Assembly (NCBI GenBank): GCA_951802195.1
Contig: OX637623.1
Location: forward strand, 1,538,626 to 1,602,625
Direction: 5' to 3'
DNA: 64,000 bases
Source: Tausonia pullulans
Taxonomy: Eukaryota; Basidiomycota; Tremellomycetes; Cystofilobasidiales; Mrakiaceae
Translations under genes and position numbers: made by a program
Shown: positions 11,432 to 23,269 of the stretch, in pieces
How positions within the stretch are numbered: the first letter of the stretch is position 1
Layout: each line of letters opens with the position of its first letter
Notes under the pieces: model-generated
What the model was told of the DNA's origin: nothing
Seen by the model: only the letters and a program-made list of their open reading frames with translations
Database searches by the model: none

Positions 11432-14400
11432 TCACTCTTGGATCTCCTCACCCTCCTTTTCGAGATCCTCAAAGTCTGGCAACCATCTCTCTCCGCGTCG
11501 CTCCCACTCTCTCTTCAACCGCTCCTCACTGCCATCCCACCCGACGCTCCCACCGTTCGCATCGACGCGTGACTTGCGCCGCCGTTGAGCGGCGAGTCGG
11601 GCGAGATAGCTCGCTGCGAAGGGGCCACCGAGTTCCATGGACTCTTGAAGGATTTGGAAGGTGAACGTCTGGAGCGGGAGGGCGCCCTCTAGCAGAGAAG
11701 AGGTCGGTCAGCGTCGTAAGAGAAAGGTCAAAAGGAGAGAGGACGACGACCGCACCGTGTTGCCCGAACGGATCCGAAAGACCCTCGCCGATGGAGTCGA
11801 CCCCGAGGAAACAGAACGCCGCGATGGCCGTCACGGGGACCGTCCACTTGCCCAGCGATGGTGCCAGCTGGGGCGGGATCGAAAGCAGGAGAAGGGCGAG
11901 CATTTGGTGGAGGTGGATGCTGAGTGCAAGTGGAATGGGCGCTGGGTTGGAGAGAGGCATCGTTAGGGCAGAAAGGAGGGAAAGAGAGAGAGAGAGAAAG
12001 AGCGAAAAAGTAACGCGCACTGTCGCGGATGGACTCGGCTTGGCCAAGCGAGACATTGAACTTGTCGACGAGCCCAAAGCAGCGCTCTCGCGCGCCCTCA
12101 CTCAGACCGTCCTTGCTCGGCCCAAGGGCAGCGAGGCCCTCGAGGTAGGCATGCAGCAGCCGGAGGATGCTCAGCGGGAGGTTGCTGGGCATCGGCGGGG
12201 CGAGCGCGCTCTTGGCCGCGGACAGCCCGTAGGCCGACGAGGTGCTCGCGGTGCGAACGCCCATCCTTGGTCGTCGGGGAAGGTTGCCGAGCGGGTCAAG
12301 GCTGTTTGAGCCGGACGTATTAAGAAAGGCCTCCTGTTTCGACGCCTCGTCGAGAGGACCGCTGCTGAACGAAGTCGACGTCGGCGATGGCGGGTCCGGG
12401 TCGGGGAAGACGGTCGACGCCTTGGGAAGAGGCAACATCTCGACGGAAGATCTCCGCGAGTCGATGGCCGGAATCTGGGTGATGAGAGGGTGGGGCGCGA
12501 AGCGGACAGAGGAGGGAGCCCGGCGAAGGGATTGGATGTCTGCGATAGAGGCGTTGAGTCAGACCGTATGAGGGAATAATCAAGGGCAAGGCCTTACAGT
12601 CACGAGGTAGCAAGCCATCGAGATCCAGGTGCGAGATGCCCTTCTCTCCGCGAAGGTGATGGCTGGACGAGAGGTCAGCGTGGGCGCGCACGCAAGAGAC
12701 ATAGACGACCCACCTCAAAGTCATGGGGAAGGCGACAACAAGACCGAGAACGTCCTCAATCTTCTCTCGAGCCAAATCGGGCGTGGCATCTGTCACAGGC
12801 AAAGAGATGGAGAGCTGTCAAGAGCGAGGGGGGTCAGCGCGTGCCCTCGATCAGTCGGAAGGGGTCGATCATGCGAGACGCGTCCGAGCTCTCCAACTCT
12901 GATCAACGACAACGACGAGAGGGAACGCCATGCATGCCTCGAGTCTGCACGCCTCCCAGACCCTCATCGACGTTTTCTCTTCATGATCTTGCGCATCGAC
13001 GAGCATCGGCTGAAGGCTCCGGATCGGAGTCGGCCGGAGATCGAGTCCCGGCCAATGAAGCAGCAGCACCCTCAAGTCTGGTGACACAAGAGATCACCGG
13101 GCAAGCAGGACAAGCGCCTTTGATAGAGCTGCAGCCCGAGCTGTGAGGTGAACGAGAAGTTGAGCGCCGTCATAGGTGTCTGAGACACTCCGCGAGCGAA
13201 GCGAAGGAGAAGGAGGGGCAGCCCCACCTTCCCCTCGCGGCTGGAGTGACAAGCAGGACGGCAGAAGCTCTCCGCCCGCATACGGATCCCACTCACAGCT
13301 CGAATAAGACCGCGGGTGGTCGTCTGGACGTCCTCCCAGACCACGCGGGCTTCCCTCCACCGCGCGTTGGACGACTCGCTCCGGAAGCTGACCATGAGGC
13401 CGGTGACCATGGAAAGGATCCCGGCCATAGCGGTCCCGAGCGGGCCGAAACCATCGGTTGATATCCGGGGCGACTGGACGGCGAGGACAACGACGTATGC
13501 GTAGAGGGCGAACACCGCGACGCGGGCGAGCACGGAGGGGAAGGCGGACCGATGGACCTGGAGCGCGAGGGGGACGCGCGCGCCGCGGGGTGGTGTAAGG
13601 GGCGGAGGGAGGAACGTCACGCCGGGCGCTGAGGCGGAGGGTGATGCTGCCGAGATGCCTGCCATGGAAGGTCGAGACCGTTTGAAGGCGGAGGGCGGCG
13701 GCGTGACTGGGGTCGTGACGGTCGGGGGGAAGGTATATGCCCTCGGCGGCGAGTCCGGGACGCTGCTGTCCTCGCTCGCGTCGTCGTCCGACCGCATCGA
13801 CCTCTCGTTGGACGCCCCCATCCGGAGAGAGGCCACAGGCACGCTGCCGGCGTTCGAGTCTGACCACCGGAGCCGCGGATTGGAGGCGAGCGAAGAGGAG
13901 GCCGAAGGACGAGGTCGCAGCCGGCGGGGATTCGGTCTTGGGCGGACACGCTGGCGCTCCGGGCTGCTCGTTGTCCCGCCGCCGCCCGCACTGCTGAGGT
14001 CGAGCAGGGGCATGCTGTCCGCCTCATCGTCCGTCGTCTCGAGCAGGGACCGGGCGGCGATGCTTGGGCTCGATGCCTGCGAGAGCGCTGGCCCGCGGTA
14101 CTCGATGATGAGGGCGAGTCGGATCGTGACGGGGTGACGCAACCTCGGCCGAGGGCGAAGACGAGCCACTGGCGGCGCCGTACCACCTGCGATCTTGATG
14201 GGGGCCGTTCCCGGTGGGGTGAGTCCATCGCTGTCGTTGTCATCGTCATCGTCGTCCCAGGAGAGTTCGCTCGGGACGAGGGACCCATCCGAGGCCGAGT
14301 CGAGCGGGCCCGAAGAGAAGAAGGCGATGGCCTCCCTGAGATCGCCGTCTGTCTTGAGAGCGGTCTCGTCGCCGTCGTCGTCGGTCCACGCGAGGTGGAA

Positions 14401-14598
14401 CGCGCCGTCCGAGAGAGAGAAGAGCCGGGAGACCTGGCAAGAAAGGTGTTAGAGATGTGGTTCTGCCTGCGGCCCAGATCCCGGACGCACGCTCTTCCAG
14501 AGACCCTCGCACGAGCAGAGGTCTGCCCTCGGGAACGTCACCCGGCGGAGATCGCGACCGAGGGAGATCTTGAAGACGACGGGCGCCGAGTCGTCCAT
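11432..14598 (-). CDS. PB1 domain fused to a bestrophin-like (UPF0187) membrane channel domain
   Basis: Family knowledge: bestrophin-like proteins form anion channels; PB1 domains make head-to-tail protein contacts. Seen: ATG at 14598 begins MDDSAPVVFKISLGRDLRRV, a PB1 first strand with the conserved Lys, up to GLWKS. A GTGCGT...CAG intron joins VSRLFSLSDG, then FHLAWTDDDGDETAL and DGDLREAI, the acidic OPCA motif. The same frame stays open from about 14437 through a Ser/Pro-rich linker into the membrane part: LALQVHRSAFPSVLARVAVF, then TAMAGILSMVTGLMVSFRSE and SSNARWREARVVWEDVQ, the bestrophin signature region. Later exons give LVVAFPMTLR, HLRGEKGISHLDLDGLLP, LRLLHAYLEGLAALGPS, LALSIHLHQMLALLLLSIPP and VTAIAAFCFLGVDSIGEGL. 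The frame ends at 11432 after a charged tail. The PB1 part is joined by one intron only, so fusion is read directly. A C run lies just beyond the stop. Confidence 0.85.
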
Positions 14599-14755
14599 GG
14601 CCGGCTGGGTGTGTGTTCTGGTGACGGTGGTCGTTGAGGAGAGCCAGGCGACGATGGGTTGCGGCGAGACAGGAGAGGGCAGTCCTCGGGTCCATGCGAA
14701 ACGGGTCTGTCCTCCTGGGCCTCCACTTCTCGTCCTCCCCCCGACCACGACGATC
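14599..14755. promoter_or_regulatory. Short divergent promoter, PB1-bestrophin / TFIIE alpha
   Basis: Only 157 bp separate the two divergent start codons (14598 on minus, 14756 on plus), so the two genes share one regulatory interval. No TATA box is evident. Confidence 0.6.
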
Positions 14756-16710
14756 ATGAGCAGCCAGTTTGACGAGCCAGACCGGGCCATCCTCAGAACC
14801 CTTGTCCGGACCGTCGCTCGCTCGTTCTACGACCACCCGCAGATCATCCTCCTCGACCAACTCATCAAAAAGGACGCGTGCGTCCCTCTCACGCTCCGGA
14901 GGCGCGTCTCGACGACGCTGACATCCTCGTTCTGCCAGCATCCGGGACGATGGGCTGGCTGCCATGGTGGGCACGACCATCAAGGACATGAACAAGGTCG
15001 CTGGCCCGCTCGTCTATGCCCGTCTCATCCACACGTGAGGGCGTCCCTCGCGACTCGTCCTCCTCTCACTGCTGAAACCACGCCCGAAGCATGACCCGCC
15101 CTGAGCACCGCGAGGGCCCCATCATGCCACACGCTCGCCCAGTCAACAAGACTTACTACTGGATCGATTACAAGGACTTTTGCGACGTCGTCCGCTGGCG
15201 AATGGACGCCCTCTACCGCTCACTTGACACGAAGCTCAGAACCGTGCGCACACCTCCCTCGACAAGTCGTCCTGGCCTTCTCCTGATGATGTACGCTTCG
15301 ACAGGAGAACGAAAACAAGGGTTATGTCTGCACGCACTGTCAGAAGGCGTACCTCGCCCTCGACGTCGACAAGCTTTTCACCCCCGACGGCTTCATGTGC
15401 GACGCCTGCGGCAGCGAGGTCGTCGACTTTGTCGAGCAGGCCCTCGAGTCCGGCGCTGGGGGAGACGATAAGATGGCGAGCTTCAACTCACAGACGGCCT
15501 GGATCCAGGAAGGGCTGAGAAAGACGGCGGAGATCGTGTTTCCTCAGTGCGTGGGGCCGTCTTCCCTTATCGCCCGCCTCAGTCGCTCACCTTTCCTCCC
15601 CTCCTTCAGCTTCGACATCAAGCTCTGGCTCGCAGCCAACACGACCCAAGGAGAAGCCGACGCGTCTGCGACGGCTGTGCGCGTCGATGTGCGCGTAAGC
15701 GGTGATGATGAGCGCAAGGCAAAGGAGCTCGAGCGTCTTGCGGCGGAGCAGAGGTGCGCTCTTGCTCGTTCAAGAACAAGGGGGGCGTCTCTCACTAACC
15801 TTCCGCCCTTACTTACAGGAGCGCCAACGTGCTGCCGGAGTGGCATCTCACCTCAACTATTTCGGGCCAGCAGACAGCGCTCGGCATCAGCCACGCCGCC
15901 CACCTCGCCAAGACCTCGGGGTCGTTCGTCGCATCCAACGACGATGATCGGGGAGTCATTGACGAACGGCACATCAGCGGTAAGTCCTCCCTGTGACTCC
16001 AGCAAGCCCCCACGTCTGATCGCCCTCACTCCCCAGGTCTCGATGATTACTACGCTCAGCAGGAGGCCGAGCAGACGACTGCGGCCACTCCCTCTGCCAT
16101 CTTGTCGCCCATCGTCAAAGCTGAGGCCACCTCGTCCGACTCGGAGGGCGAGAGCAACCTCCCGGCACCGCCGCGCTCGACAATCGCCACGTCGACCGCC
16201 TCAACGCCCTCATCTTTGTCGTCTGGTCTCGGCCTCAAGAGACCATGGACAGGCAGTGACTCGCCTCTGCTGCCAGGGATCCCCCTGCCGACACTCACAC
16301 CGGCCAACACGACGGCTGCGCCATCGCCGGCGCTCTCGTCTGCATCCTCCTCGGCATTATACGTGCCCGCGAGCTCAGTGCTGCCCTCAGCCACTGCGAG
16401 TCCTGTGCCGCCGCCTTCACCAAACCTGGGAGATTCAGCCTTGGTCTCGGGGGAATCAGGGCCACAATTAAAACCGGTGTCTGGTGCGTTGGATCTCTCT
16501 CTTACTGCATCCTGTTCGCTCTAATACGCCTCTCTCCCACAGTCGCTGGCGTAATGAAGCCATTTGCGGACGTGACGGACGAGGACCAGGAGGCGATGAC
16601 GCCGGACGAGTACACGGTGAGCACGCTGGCCTGTATTTCGCTGTGGCTTCGCTAATGGCTGATGTGTTCGTCAGGCGTACTACGAGATTTGGGAGGTTGT
16701 GAATTTATGA
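14756..16710 (+). CDS. TFA1: Transcription initiation factor TFIIE alpha subunit
   Basis: General RNA polymerase II factor that recruits and regulates TFIIH in the pre-initiation complex. Seen: ATG at 14756 starts MSSQFDEPDRAILRTLVRTV, the winged-helix region. Introns follow KKDA and the helix reading DDGLAAMVGTTIKDMNKVAG. The conserved KTYYWIDYKDFCDVVRWRMD comes next, and then the C4 zinc ribbon: YVCTHCQKAY, 18 residues or so, and FMCDACGSEVVDF (about 15330-15430). The C-terminal half is acidic and low in complexity. It ends with VAGVMKPFADVTDEDQEAM and a last exon AYYEIWEVVNL, stop at 16710. The order winged helix, zinc ribbon, acidic tail matches the family. Five or more short introns. Confidence 0.92.
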
Positions 16711-16928
16711 CGAGTTTCCATGGAGACCAGGTTGGCGAAAGAAGAACCACCCGAAGGAGGAGGAGATGGCCGATCGATGACGTCTCCCCATGGATTGTCG
16801 ATTCGGCTCGCACTTTCGCTCTTTCCCTCTTACACCTACAACCCGCTTCATCTCCTTCCCTCGCTTCACTCTTCCTTGACATATTTTCTATCATGGGGCC
16901 GCCTTTCTCTCTCGCCAGCGCTCAGTGG

Positions 16929-18086
16929 ATGACCGTTGGTTCGGCGAGTGCGTCTTGCTCTTCGTCGATCTCACCTGCTTGATCCTCATCGTTGACGGCC
17001 TCCCACCAAGTCTACAACTTCGCCGCCCAGGTTTACGGTATGACATCCTCGCCCAACATGAAACAGATCTCGGACTCGCATGTCGCCGCGTTCTCGCCGC
17101 ACCCGATGTCCATCGCCTGTGGGTCCGGGAGGGCGCTGCTCAGCCGATCTCGTCAAGCTGACTCTCCTCGCAGACTTCTTTTCCCCCCAGCAGCTCCTCC
17201 AGCTTTACTGGCTCTCGCGCTTCTTTCGATCTAACACCAAGAACGACCAAGAGGCGCTCAATTACGCGCCATACTACGTGGTAAACTTGAGCCGATTGGT
17301 CGCCGGTTGAATCGGACCTGATGTATCTCGCTTCTCAGCTCGGCAACGTCATGATCGGCACTTGGATGTTCTTCTGGAGTTCATCGAACTTCAAGGGTGC
17401 CGACGTCTTTGTGTGCAGTGCGTAGAGCGCCTTCTGACCTTCTGGCGCTGCCGCTGACCCTTTATCGCAGTTAACTCGCTCGCCCAGGTCTACTATGTTT
17501 ACACGCAGATGCCTGCATCGTCGCCTGCGAATCGGGCTACTCGCCTTGTCGCGCAGACCTTTGCCGGTGAGTTCTCTCCCAATGGATGAGCGGCAAAACG
17601 CTGATTTTGGATCTCAGGCATCGGCGTTCTCGACTTTCTCCACAACACCTCCGTCGCCTTCTTCGAGGGCGTCCCGCCGAACCTCCTCACCAAGGTCGCC
17701 ACCGCCGGTTTCTTTCCTCTCGCAGCGTTCTTTTCACAGCCCATTATGGGTGCATGTCTCTCTTACTGCGCTGGGGGCCTCTACCTTGGCCAGAGGAACT
17801 ACAACGGTGTGTCTGGTCCGGATGTTGACTGCTTTTCAAGCTGATGGATGGCGTCTTGCCAGTCGGCGGTTCCGGGTGGACCAACCTCCTCTTGATAACT
17901 GCGGGCGTCTCGGCTGTTGCTGTCGTTGCGCGTGTGGGTCTGAACTTGCGTATTCATTGTACCCCTAGATGATATCTTGACTGATTCCTTCTTGCGCTAA
18001 CAGAGAACATAGCAGAAACCAAGCGCGATTTTGGGACGGGCCTAGGAGGTGAGAAGCGTAGCCTGCTTGATGGAGAGGGCAATTGA
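16929..18086 (+). CDS. Multi-pass membrane protein of unknown function
   Basis: Not recognised as a named family. Proposed start ATG 16929 with a GTGCGT donor after 16947 and acceptor at 17010 gives MTVGSAIYNFAAQVYGM. Further exons, joined by introns of about 55 nt, give YFFSPQQLLQLYWLSRFF, then LNYAPYYV, LGNVMIGTWMFFWSSSNFKG, NSLAQVYYVYTQMP, LVAQTFAGIGVLDFLHNTSV, FFPLAAFFSQPIMGACLSYC and WTNLLLITAGVSAVAVVARV. About six hydrophobic segments are visible. I end it after an intron at about 17950-18003, which adds a hydrophilic tail (QNIAETKRDFGTGLGGEKRS) and stops at 18086. If that intron is not used the frame stops at 17972. An LTR remnant begins 88 bp downstream. Localisation and role are unknown. 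Confidence 0.65.
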
Positions 18087-18173
18087 GCTTCGAGTGATTA
18101 TGTATACTTTTGGTGTTTCTTTTCTGTAGCCACCCCATCGCTCTGTCATCAGCTCCCCACTCCCTCTCTCTCA

Positions 18174-18576
18174 TGTTAGGATTGGGAGGGTCAAAGGCTG
18201 AGGAGAGGGGGGCGTAGGTGGTGAAGTGGAATTGAGGTGGGGGAGGTGGTGTGGGCTCGCTTCGGGGCTTTGGCAGGTTTGTCGAGTCAAAATGATAGTC
18301 AGAGTGCGGAACAAGATCTACGGCGGACTGAGCGTTTCACGGACGAGGGTTGGGAACATTGGAGGGGTTGAGAAGGAGGAGAAAGCGAAGAGCGTGGTAC
18401 AGGTGACGAACGAGAAGAGAGGGAAGAATAATGAAGTATGGAGTGTTGGTCGATGTGTCAAATAAGGAACGAAGGGTTGGGAACGTCGAGTCAGCAAGGG
18501 AAATGCTACACCGGCGTCGGGTTGGCCAGGCGAAGGCCCGAGGTGGCAAACCCGGGAGCTCCGGAAGATCCTGAAA
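18174..18576 (-). repeat. Solo LTR remnant, Ty3/gypsy family of this window
   Basis: Read on plus it starts TGTTAGGATTGG and ends near GATCCTGAAA, the complement of the family ends TGTCAGGATC...CCTAACA. The internal landmark AAGCGAGCC..., here as GGGCTCGCTTCGGGGCTTTGG, matches the other copies. The degraded 3' end and lack of a target duplication mark it as old. Confidence 0.75.
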
Positions 18577-19585
18577 CCACGCCGCTCTAGTCGCAGAGTC
18601 ACAACACGTCAGGAGAAAAGTTTACCTCTGGTTAATAGACTGCACTCGGAACAACGCGGGTAATGTGTTGCCACCTTGGAAGAGAGTACTGAAGCCCAGG
18701 GGGTGGACGAAGCTGGCATCAATCGGTTTTGAAGCACGCCGATTCCCGTGGTGGGGAACTTTAAGACGGAAGCAAAAAGCAAATGAATGAGTCAAGAAGA
18801 ATAGATGGCAGATAGCCCAACCAATGTTTGCCTTGCCATAGCTGGGTACCAGTGAAGGACCCTGTCGAGTTCCCCCAAGACGACAGAGTTTAATCACAAC
18901 GCATCTAGAAATACAGATATTGCCGCCCTGGTCGTCAAACAGATGCCCGAATAGAGTATTCTTGAAAAAGGGGAGCACCCTCACAAGGCTGAAGACAAGT
19001 AGATCCCGTCCTCCGGAAAGTACCTCCGCATCGGGACTCGACATGTGGTTGTCTATCCTTGTGGGTGCGTCCCTCTTTTATCGACTCTAAGGACTGCACT
19101 CCTCGAGCCGACCTGGACTCTGAGATAACAGAGGTCGGCATGGAGCTCATCTATAATTACCCATCAATGGCCATGACGTGAAAAACGGAGTTCATGTCTT
19201 AACCATTTCGACACGAAACCCGGTAAAGGGCACTTAATCGAATCGCAAGAGACCCGATTGCATGGAATTCAGTAGCCAAGGGCGGAACTGGAGCGTGATT
19301 CTGACACTTGAAGCTTATCTTAAGATTCGGTCGTCCGCTGGCAGTGCACTCGAGCGTCCATAATCACATAGCATCGGCGGGACCAGCCAGCTTCGTTCGC
19401 GAGCATCAAATGTCACGACCTGTATAGCCATTGCTGCTCTTCAATACCTATCAATTCAAACTCGATGATTCTCGAAAGCAAGGAAAGTCTTCGTGCAAGG
19501 CTTATAACATAGTGCAACTACAAAGTGCTAGAGCTACAGCACAGATGATTCACTCAAGCGGAGGGGATACCTGTTGCGAAACCTG
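18577..19585. other. Gene-poor stretch with a dispersed repeat
   Basis: No convincing gene. The frame at 18622-19044 (-) has no family resemblance and an odd composition. The stretch carries the 19187-19307 repeat described separately. Confidence 0.4.
19187..19307 (+). repeat. Dispersed repeat, copy 1 (about 120 bp)
   Basis: Clearly related to 41430-41550. Both contain TTAACCATTTCGACAC, TTGCATG...AGTAGCCAA and end at GGAGCGTGAT(T/C)CTGACAC. Many substitutions separate the copies. The common end suggests a mobile or LTR-like origin, not proven. Confidence 0.6.
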
Positions 19586-20459
19586 TTATACCTCCGCGCC
19601 GTGCTTGTACTTAAGGTCGTCGACGTACTCTCGACCCTGGATGGATGTAAAGATCTTGTCGTGCATCTTGGACTGAAGCGCGGCGGCCTTGTGGAGCATT
19701 CCACCGGACTGAGGGGCGAGGGGGTGAGGTCGCTCGGGAGCGGCCTTCCGCGCAAGGAGGAAATTTCTAGCCTCCTTATCATTCTCCTCGGCGGACAGCT
19801 TGGCGATCAGCTGCGGTAGCTGATCATTCTCCTCCTCCTCGGCGTGGGTGATGAAGGCGTTGGCGGCCCGGTTGAGGATTTCTGAGTAGTTTTCGTTTGA
19901 GTAGAGCGTAGTGTCGGCCTTGTACGCAAGTTGCTTGATGGTGTGGTGCTCGTCGAGGTCGTGGTCTACGAGCGCAGAGAGGCCGCAGTTTCGGAAGACG
20001 TTGTAGGCAGAAACCTAGGAGTAAGGAAGTAGGTTAAATCCTATGCTATGCGATCTCGGGTTGGGACCGCTATGTAGAGCACGAAGACGCACCTCTTCGG
20101 CATCTCCATGAACAGCCATTTCTCGGATGAGGGTCGATGCGAGCGCCTTCTTCAACTCGTCGTCGGTAGAAGTGTTGTATCTCTGAAGGAGGTCTCGAAC
20201 GTTGTCGTGGTCCTGTAGATGGAACAGTTCTCGTCAGTCTTAGCTTGATCTCAATCTAGGAGAGTTGCATCGGGAGCGAGCTGGAGAAGAAGAGATGCAC
20301 GATCTTGATCTCCTTAGCAAGATCGAGCATGCCAGACTTCTTGTTGATCATCTCGGCCGTGGAAGAGGTGGACATGATGGTGAAGGAGCGCAGGGAGATA
20401 GGTCGGAGCGTGTGCCGGGCAAATGTGTTGGTAGAGTTGAGCAGGGTGTTCTTTAACAT
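19586..20459 (-). CDS. Hemerythrin-like HHE-domain protein
   Basis: HHE proteins bind a di-iron or other metal centre in a four-helix bundle; in fungi they are linked to iron, oxygen or stress handling. Seen: ATG at 20459 gives MLKNTLLNSTNTFARHTLRP, a basic Ser/Thr-rich start that could be a mitochondrial presequence. Exon 1 ends LAKEIKI at a GTGCAT donor. After CTACAG comes DHDNVRDLLQRYNTS (first HHE motif), and then LASTLIREMAVHGDAEE. A third exon has YNVFRNCGLSALVDHDLDEH, HTIKQLAYKA and FITHAEEEENDQLPQL (second His cluster with HAEEEE). The frame ends DDLKYKHGAEV, stop at 19586. Two introns. Metal ligands H-E/H-E-E-E are present; substrate or physiological role is not known. Confidence 0.85.
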
Positions 20460-21409
20460 TGAGCGGTGTGTGATGGTGAGAGATGGAAAGCATACTATGG
20501 GCCACATGCCTTCTCAAAAGGGTCTCGGACTGGGCCAATAAGTTGGCGCCAGCTATGACCCTCTACAGTGGCACTCTGCGGGATCGACTTCCCGGTGCAA
20601 AAGTAAGCACGCCGAGAAAAGAGCCAATGGCATGACGTGCGATGCACTTTCATGTGCACGGCAGCTTCACGGGGTCAGCGGGACTGGACTGCAGACCGGC
20701 AGGAGGGGGATAGGTTGGGCCGGTGTTGGGGCTCTGAAAACGGCCAGGTTCACCTGAGCAGATCCCGGATCCTTTCCCGCCGCCGCTCCACGTCATGGCT
20801 CTTCCGTCCTCGATCTCCTACCGGCTCCCAACCTCGTCCCTAATGAAGCTTCTCCAGACTTCAAGCGGGCAGTCAAGGCTGCCCACTCCCGCCTTCGGAT
20901 GCCCTCCCCGTTCGGGAATGCGATCCAGCGTCATTCTCACTGGTTTATGGAGGGTTTGTTTCTATCCCCTTCCCTTCGTCACGCCCACCCAACATTTATC
21001 AAACTTCAGTGCGTTCCCTGACCTAGCTCAGCTCAGCCTGCAGCTTTAGATGAACGTTTTTCAAGAATTCCTTTACCAGGTCCCTGGCGTCGACCCACGG
21101 TGCGCAAAGATTCTATTTATTTTGTACAGTCGTACAGTCCCGCTTCTCTCCTCTGTCGTCATCGAATCGATTGAGTCACTGATGCTTTGGCTCTCGCTGG
21201 GGAATTACGGCTATGATGAACGATAGACCTGCTTCGACTGCCGCCCGCATCACTGGCCTCATCCAAAGAAGGACGCGATAGACGATTCGTCCATCTACAC
21301 TCCAAACTTCGACCAAGTCCTGCCCGACCCAGTTCATGTACTGCGTGTACATTCTAAGTTCGACTCCGCCATGGGAAGATGCTTCGGGAGGGTATGACCG
21401 TATCGATTA
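20460..21409. other. Intergenic region, possible decayed coding sequence near 20770-21010
   Basis: Contains the promoter of the leftward HHE gene. Between about 20770 and 21010 (+) a frame with protein-like text (LLPAPNLVPNEASPDFKRAV and HSRLRMPSPFGNAIQRHSHW) stays open, but it has no clear start, splice sites or known family. It may be a gene relic. Confidence 0.3.
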
Positions 21410-22075
21410 TCACTGCTTTACCTGAGACTTTGTCTCCCCACCAAGCTCTTGCTGAATCTCCTCCTTCTCCCCCTTCCGTGTGTTCATACCCGCTACAAGG
21501 TCTTTCAGCAATTCCACCATCTCCCCCTCATACGCCCTCACCACCTCTTCATTCCCCTTCAACCTCTTCTCCGTCCTAATATACTCTCCTGGATAAACGA
21601 CCTCCACCCCCTTCCCCTCCCCCACTAGACTCATCTTCAATCCTCCACCCATTATCTCCTTCAACTGCAAACGGCATTTGCCCCCTCCCCTGGCACCGGC
21701 CGTCACGATCCCAGCCGGCATCCCCACCCATTCGCTGAACAGATGATCGAACGCGTTCTTCAGCGCTGCAGGGGGACCCCAATTGTATTGCGGCGTGACG
21801 ATCAGAACACCATCCCACCCGAGCACTGTCGAGGACCAAGCGCGGGTAGCAGGGAGAGCGTAGATGTCCGGTAGTTGGAAAAGTGCGTAGGAAGCGGGGA
21901 TGACGTCGTCGGTTTGAAGTGGGAGCGGGTGACCGGAGGAGGTTTGCAGGTTGACGAGCTCCACATGGATGGAGGGGTGATGAATGGAGATCAGGGTTTG
22001 AAGGTAGGTGACTAGGGCGGAGGTGTTTGAATGAACACGGACGGAGCCGAGGATGATACCGAGTTTAAGCGACAT
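21410..22075 (-). CDS. NADPH-dependent FMN reductase, flavodoxin-like fold
   Basis: Reduces quinones, azo dyes, chromate or similar acceptors with NAD(P)H through bound FMN; cytosolic. Single exon of 221 residues, which is normal for the family. The N-terminus MSLKLGIILGSVRVHSNT is the first beta strand plus the FMN-phosphate loop (GSxR). GVLIVTPQYNWGPPAALKNA carries the conserved PxYN segment, and HLFSEWVGMPAGIVTAGARG is the following core strand. A charged C-terminal helix ends the protein. It lies convergent to nothing close: an uncharacterised gap follows, and its start at 22075 faces the LTR cluster. Confidence 0.88.
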   Translation of the reverse strand: MSLKLGIILGSVRVHSNTSALVTYLQTLISIHHPSIHVELVNLQTSSGHPLPLQTDDVIPASYALFQLPDIYALPATRAWSSTVLGWDGVLIVTPQYNWGPPAALKNAFDHLFSEWVGMPAGIVTAGARGGGKCRLQLKEIMGGGLKMSLVGEGKGVEVVYPGEYIRTEKRLKGNEEVVRAYEGEMVELLKDLVAGMNTRKGEKEEIQQELGGETKSQVKQ

Positions 22076-22806
22076 GGTTGGAGCAGTAGATGGGAGTTTC
22101 GTAGTGGAGTTGACTGTGAGAGTTGGGTAAGAACGAGCTCGAAGGCTTTGGGAGCTTCATATCTTTGTGGTGGGGATGCAGTCTATTTATATCCAAAAGT
22201 GTCCTTACCGTGATGTTGACAATGAGCAGTAATAGCTGCATCGGATCAGCAGCTGTTTTCGGCCATTCCCTGGAGTTCGGCATTCATCTTCGGCGATAAG
22301 GACGCTGAACCATCACGCCCGCCCCCCGCGCCCAGCGTGACGCCTACGCGGCTCTCCATCGACCTCCACGAGCACAATTTGAAGAACTTTTGAACTATTA
22401 TCACTAACTTCTCCGACTCAGCTTGGTCCGCTCTTGAGTTTGACGATGGTGGCAAAAAGGCTAATCTTAAGAACGAAAACTTCGGCTCAATTATTTCGCT
22501 CTTCAGACATGACATCTGCCTGTTCTACGCCATTTTGCGCATGAAGCATTGAGGTTGAACTGTGCTGGTCACTATAAACTCTTCTAAACGAGCCCCAGGC
22601 GTTCGTCAAAGCACAGTACACGTTCTCTACTGTTGACTACCCCTGCAGCCATTCTGCCTAGAGAGGGAGGAAGAGAGAAAAGAGCTGCAGCGACCGCCCT
22701 TGCTGATCCAGTTTAGCCCGGACGACACTGAAACAAGCTGATAGACATGGTAGAATGCTGTACAAGTTCAAATCTGGGATGGGCTGAGCAACCAGAGCAG
22801 CGGTTG
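22076..22806. other. Intergenic region upstream of the FMN reductase
   Basis: About 730 bp with no recognisable gene. A frame near 22300-22510 (-) shows no family features. Most likely promoter sequence plus unassigned DNA. Confidence 0.4.
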
Positions 22807-23208
22807 TGTTAGGATTGACCCAAGGGGCAATGGCAGAGAAGATTGGGCGAGGAGGGGAACGTTGGCGATGAAGTGTACTGAGGGCGGTGGCGGGTGAGGA
22901 AAGGGAACTGAAGTGATGGAGGTGACACGGGCTCGCTTAAGGGTCTTGGGCAAGTTTGTCGGGTCCAAATGATAGTCAGAGTGCAGAACAAAATCTACGA
23001 TGAAATGAGCGTTTTATGGACGAGTGGTGAGAACAAGGGAGTGATGAGAATAAGGAAGTTATGAGAAAGTTTAGAAATCAAAGAGTGTGGGACAGATGAG
23101 GCAACAAAGGGATAAAGGAACGGGAATGCTGATCAAGCAAGGGAAAGGCTATTGGCGCCGCGTTGGCCAGGCGCGGGGTCGAGGTAGCCAGTCCGCTAGA
23201 TCCTGACA
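22807..23208 (-). repeat. Solo LTR with target duplication
   Basis: 402 bp, on plus TGTTAGGATTGACCC...TAGATCCTGACA. It is flanked on both sides by GGTTG (22802-22806 and 23209-23213), an exact 5-bp target duplication, so this is a complete solo LTR left by recombination between the LTRs of one element. Confidence 0.88.
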
Positions 23209-23269
23209 GGTTGGCCCTATTGATTTGTAACTTCAGTCGTCTCGTCCCCATCCGTCCGCGCCTCACGTC

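Noticed and set aside
18622-19044. 140-codon minus-strand frame
   Set aside because: No family resemblance, no splice sites and unlike local coding composition.
20637-21049. Candidate gene at 20637-21049 (+)
   Set aside because: Some protein-like text but no start, splice sites or family; kept only as a note in the gap entry.
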